Source of the DNA: Syntrophomonadaceae bacterium
Lineage (GTDB): Bacteria > Bacillota > Syntrophomonadia > Syntrophomonadales > Syntrophomonadaceae
Direction of reading: 5' to 3'
Length of the DNA: 8,659 nt
Assembly (NCBI GenBank): GCA_031265005.1
Contig: JAISDD010000102.1
Location: forward strand, 1 to 8,659
Shown here: positions 6,840-8,659 of the stretch, piece after piece
How positions within the stretch are numbered: position 1 is the first letter of the stretch
Layout: the number at the start of each line of letters is the position of its first letter
Position numbers and translations under genes: made by a program
Notes under the pieces: generated by a model
Databases searched by the model: none
Seen by the model: the letters and a program-made list of their open reading frames with translations, nothing else
What the model was told of the DNA's origin: nothing

Positions 6840-7298
6840 CTACCTCCCTATGCCTAATGCGCTTATAGCCATACTTCTGCTGGCCTCTATTACTTTCGCA
6901 TTAGCTTCATATGACTTAGAAGCGGCAATTAAATTAACCATTTCCTCAACGACATTTACGTTAGGGTAGTTGACATAACCGTCCTGATCAGCATCCGGGT
7001 GTTCAGGGTCGTATACTCTTCTGAATGGAGACTGATTTTCATCTAAAGAACGTATTTCCTTAACCCGTACTCCTGCTTGCTCCATGACACTGCTCTGCTT
7101 TTTCAGTAAAGCGGCAAATTTCGTCCTGCTTGCAGCGCTTTTCGCTTCCAGTAAAACTACCTGGCGCCGATATGGCCCGTCGCCATCTTGAACTCGAGTA
7201 CTTTCAGCATTGGCCAAATTGCTGGCAATAGTGTCCATTCTTAAATGTTGAGCTGTTAAGCCTGAAGCGCTAATGTCAATGCTATTCAAAAAACCCAT
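6840..7298 (-). CDS. flgC: Flagellar basal-body proximal rod protein FlgC
   Basis: A 152-residue rod protein, the usual size. The N-terminus has the rod/hook family motif SGLTAQHLRMDTIASNLAN (12-30). The middle has the FlgC-specific YDPEHPDADQDGYVNYPNVN (96-115). The C-terminus ends in the matching coiled-coil segment NVVEEMVNLIAASKSYEAN (115-133) and a short helix (KVIEASRSMAISALGIG). N- and C-terminal helices pair to form the core of the proximal rod above FliE and FlgB. Export depends on the flagellar apparatus, and no signal peptide is present. ATG 7298 follows the flgB stop by four bases, and its binding site GGAG lies in the final flgB codons, so the two rod subunits should be made in a coupled manner. 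Confidence 0.97.
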   Translation of the reverse strand: MGFLNSIDISASGLTAQHLRMDTIASNLANAESTRVQDGDGPYRRQVVLLEAKSAASRTKFAALLKKQSSVMEQAGVRVKEIRSLDENQSPFRRVYDPEHPDADQDGYVNYPNVNVVEEMVNLIAASKSYEANAKVIEASRSMAISALGIGR

Positions 7299-7302
7299 AT
7301 TT

Positions 7303-7734
7303 TTACTCCTCTCCTGTAATAGCTAGCCTAAGCATTTTGATTTCGCTGGTCATACTTCTATTGACTGCTTCGTAAAAGGTATTGTTTTTAGTATTATTAG
7401 CCATTTCCACGTCAATATCTACATTATTGCCGTCATTACGAAATGAAGTACCGCTTATCACTCGTATCTTTGGCTGAAACATCTCCAGTTGATTGCCGTC
7501 ATTAATTTGCATATGTCTTGAGTTAGTTATGTTTAAAGAAAGAGAGGAGTTATTAGTGTGATTTTTCTTTAAAAGATTCTGTAAGCGCTGTTCAAAATCA
7601 ACTTCGCTTTTCTTGAAGCCTGGAGTTTCCGCGTTAGCAATATTATCAGCAATCACCTCATTACGCATACTAGCAGCATCCATTCCTAATTTTAGAATGG
7701 TATTGACCCGGCTTGAAAAAATTTCATCAATCAT
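7303..7734 (-). CDS. flgB: Flagellar basal-body proximal rod protein FlgB
   Basis: With the ATG at 7734 the protein has 143 residues, close to the family norm. It shows the FlgB/rod N-terminal motif (ADNIANAETPGFKKSEVDFE, 29-48), a variable middle, and the C-terminal GNNVDIDVEMANNTKNN (102-118) followed by a helix ending in MLRLAITGEE. FlgB forms the first layer of the proximal rod and is an early export substrate. The frame stays open upstream to 7824, but those 30 codons (MIYFVEILIKIRIFYIWVEK...) come from the AT-rich spacer and do not resemble FlgB. ATG 7734 has AAAGGA (7744-7749) nine bases upstream. FlgB is the first gene of the flagellar run after codY, so the operon promoter probably lies in the 192-base spacer before it. 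Confidence 0.95.
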   Translation of the reverse strand: MIDEIFSSRVNTILKLGMDAASMRNEVIADNIANAETPGFKKSEVDFEQRLQNLLKKNHTNNSSLSLNITNSRHMQINDGNQLEMFQPKIRVISGTSFRNDGNNVDIDVEMANNTKNNTFYEAVNRSMTSEIKMLRLAITGEE

Positions 7735-7743
7735 TTCACTAGA

Positions 7744-7749
7744 TCCTTT
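7744..7749 (-). promoter_or_regulatory. Ribosome binding site deciding the flgB start
   Basis: AAAGGA on the minus strand is nine bases before ATG 7734. The in-frame ATG at 7755 and the one at 7824 lack comparable sites, and the residues they would add are not FlgB-like. Confidence 0.65.
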
Positions 7750-7798
7750 CGTCATTATACTACTTTTTTCTACCCATATATAAAATATTCGTATTTTT

Positions 7799-7835
7799 AT
7801 TAAAATTTCTACAAAATAAATCATAAAATTTTAAT
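7799..7835. repeat. A/T-only inverted repeat, 10-base arms with a 17-base loop
   Basis: ATTAAAATTT at 7799-7808 pairs perfectly with AAATTTTAAT at 7826-7835. Because both arms are only A and T inside a very AT-rich stretch, chance is a fair explanation. In RNA it would form a weak hairpin in the flgB leader, about 65 to 100 bases before the start codon. Confidence 0.4.
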
Positions 7836-7854
7836 GTTTTATTTATCTAGAAAC

Positions 7855-7860
7855 ATTATA
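7855..7860 (-). promoter_or_regulatory. Candidate -10 element (TATAAT) for the flagellar operon
   Basis: A perfect TATAAT on the minus strand, 120 bases upstream of the flgB start. The hexamer 17 bases further up is GAGGAA (7878-7883), a poor -35, and there is no TGn extension. It would therefore be a weak or activator-dependent sigma-A promoter, or chance in an AT-rich stretch. The 10-base palindrome AATTGCAATT lies between the -10 and -35 positions, where a bound protein would affect initiation. Confidence 0.3.
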
Positions 7861-7892
7861 CCTCAAATTGCAATTAATTCCTCACGATAATC

Positions 7893-7911
7893 ACAGGTAT
7901 AATTTACCTGT
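7893..7911. repeat. Perfect inverted repeat ACAGGTA-N5-TACCTGT after codY
   Basis: Two perfect 7-base arms (7893-7899 and 7905-7911) flank TAATT, 15 bases beyond the codY stop. No T-run follows on either strand, so it does not look like an intrinsic terminator. A further ACCTG copy (7912-7916) sits directly beside one arm. It could be an operator for a dimeric regulator or a small hairpin in the codY 3' untranslated region; the protein involved is unknown. Confidence 0.6.
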
Positions 7912-7926
7912 ACCTGAAAATTATAG

Positions 7927-8659
7927 CTAGTTCATAATTTCATCAAAAAGAAATTCATTTAAAACTTTTATATAAGTTCCCTTCATTCCCAGAGAGCGCG
8001 ATTCTATGACCCCTGCGCTTTCAAGTTTTCGCAAAGCGCTGACTATTACCGAACGGGTTATGCCGGCTTTGTCCGCAATCCTGCTGGCAACCAGTAAACC
8101 TTCAAAGCCTCCCAATCCTTTAATAACATGCTCTAACGCGTCTCTTTCCGAATAAGACAAAGTTGAAAACGCTATTTGAACAGACGCTTTTTTACGCTCT
8201 TCGTCTTCTACTCTTTCCGTACGCATACGCATTATTTCATTGGCAATCACAATTGCTCCGTATTCCATTAAAACTATATCTTCTTCATTAAATTCCTTTA
8301 ACTCACGCATAAATATAATGGTCCCAATTCGTCTTGCCCCTCCAAAAATCGGAGTGGTGGCCCATAAGCGATGAAAGCAATTACATTTAAACCCGCTGGG
8401 GTTAAATATACACTTACGGCCTTCTTCCAAACGCAGATTGATTTGCGTCTCATTCATATCCATAAACTCACGGTTGAAACTTTCTGGAAAACACTCAGTA
8501 TGATTACCCAATTCAACGATACTTTCGCAAATAATATTTTCAATGAAAAAATACCCGTTTATTTGTCCTCTTCTTCCTACTATGAACACGCTGCTTTCAA
8601 GATTGTAAGCTAATATTTCCGCTATTTCAAAAAAGTCTACCGGATTTTCACTTATTTTT
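7927..8659 (-). CDS. codY: GTP/amino-acid-sensing global transcriptional regulator CodY (5' end cut by the window edge)
   Basis: The frame is open to the edge, and 243 residues are visible (first full codon at 8658). A GTG at 8589 is internal: the 23 codons above it (SENPVDFFEIAEILAYNLES) match the CodY N-terminal region, so about 15-20 residues lie outside. The first 140 or so visible residues form the GAF effector domain. A linker helix (about 141-160) leads to the C-terminal winged helix-turn-helix, with GLLVASRIADKAGITRSVIV (187-206) and RKLESAGVIESRSLGMKGTY (210-229), nearly identical to other CodY proteins. CodY represses nutrient-scavenging, and in B. subtilis flagellar, genes when branched-chain amino acids and GTP are plentiful. 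The GAF pocket is divergent here: the loop that carries Arg61 in B. subtilis has no Arg or Lys, and there is a Cys cluster at visible residues 83, 92 and 94. The effector may thus differ. It lies directly upstream of the flagellar run, on the same strand. Confidence 0.95.
   Translation of the reverse strand, partial: KISENPVDFFEIAEILAYNLESSVFIVGRRGQINGYFFIENIICESIVELGNHTECFPESFNREFMDMNETQINLRLEEGRKCIFNPSGFKCNCFHRLWATTPIFGGARRIGTIIFMRELKEFNEEDIVLMEYGAIVIANEIMRMRTERVEDEERKKASVQIAFSTLSYSERDALEHVIKGLGGFEGLLVASRIADKAGITRSVIVSALRKLESAGVIESRSLGMKGTYIKVLNEFLFDEIMN

Larger units (their letters stand above)
7735..7926. promoter_or_regulatory. AT-rich codY-flgB spacer, probable fla/che promoter region
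   Basis: This 192-base spacer is the longest gap in the window. In B. subtilis the same interval holds the fla/che operon promoters and is a site of nutritional control by CodY. Read on the minus strand it contains, in order: a 7-base inverted repeat close to the codY stop, the palindromes AATTAATT and AATTGCAATT (7866-7879), a TATAAT hexamer (7855-7860), and an A/T-only 10-base inverted repeat (7799-7835), then the flgB ribosome binding site. No U-run follows any hairpin, so nothing suggests an intrinsic terminator and read-through from codY remains possible. No convincing sigma-D (sigma-28) promoter was found. Confidence 0.5.

Noticed and set aside
7754..7759. Second TATAAT close to flgB
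   Set aside because: A transcript from it would start around 7747, inside the flgB ribosome binding site, and no -35 is present at the right distance.
7770..7810. Sigma-D (sigma-28) promoter for the flagellar operon
   Set aside because: ACGAATAT (7784-7791) shares only a few positions with the GCCGATAT type, and no TAAA lies at the required spacing.
7735..7824. N-terminal extension of FlgB starting at ATG 7824
   Set aside because: The 30 added residues are encoded by AT-rich spacer, do not resemble FlgB, and lack a ribosome binding site; ATG 7734 gives the normal length.
7893..7911. Intrinsic terminator of codY
   Set aside because: The stem is only seven pairs with few G:C, and no T-run follows on either strand.
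8371..8613. Plus-strand open frame opposite codY
   Set aside because: Antisense to a strongly conserved gene, with no upstream signal; other plus-strand frames at 1282, 1791, 2956, 3579, 4245 and 4910 were dropped for the same reason.
1..8659. Novel defence, mobile or biosynthetic system
   Set aside because: Every long frame on the minus strand fits codY or the conserved flagellar order, and no integrase, transposase, repeat array or RNA gene was seen.

Overview
The window holds a run of genes on the minus strand only, read from right to left: codY (5' end cut by the window edge), flgB, flgC, fliE, fliF, fliG, fliH, fliI, fliJ, a MotE/YlxF-like gene and the first 193 codons of a gene that is probably fliK. 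This is the order of the codY - fla/che region of Bacillus subtilis, and CodY is a regulator restricted to Bacillota. The DNA is AT-rich, and GTG and TTG starts are mixed with ATG. The host is therefore a motile low-GC member of the Bacillota. The clostridial or Negativicutes side fits better than Bacillus, because the CodY effector domain is divergent and cysteine-bearing, but no genus can be assigned.

Layout from high to low coordinates. Positions 8658-7927 carry codY. Positions 7926-7735 are a 192-base AT-rich spacer with a TATAAT hexamer and several inverted repeats; in B. subtilis the equivalent place holds the fla/che promoter. Positions 7734-6524 encode the rod proteins FlgB and FlgC and the rod/MS-ring adaptor FliE. 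Positions 6501-3851 encode the MS-ring FliF and the rotor switch protein FliG. Positions 3858-1244 encode the export ATPase set FliH, FliI and FliJ. Positions 1184-612 encode a membrane-anchored coiled-coil protein with an MgtE-N-like tail. Positions 579-1 are the start of the fliK-position gene.

The flagellar genes are packed tightly: 1-base and 8-base overlaps at fliF/fliG and fliG/fliH, 4-7 base gaps at flgB/flgC, flgC/fliE and fliI/fliJ, and several Shine-Dalgarno sequences lie inside the last codons of the gene before. This indicates one polycistronic message with translational coupling. The products build the basal body from the inside out: FliF makes the MS-ring, FliG docks beneath it, FliE links it to the proximal rod (FlgB/FlgC), and FliH/FliI/FliJ deliver substrates to the export gate. 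The downstream FliK would set hook length.

I do not see an undescribed system here; it is mostly a conserved flagellar operon. The points most worth checking are the altered effector pocket of CodY, the inverted repeats and possible promoter between codY and flgB, a start-stop ATGTAG directly before the fliF GTG, and a short open frame between fliJ and the MotE-like gene. No rRNA, tRNA, CRISPR array, mobile element or convincing intrinsic terminator was found.
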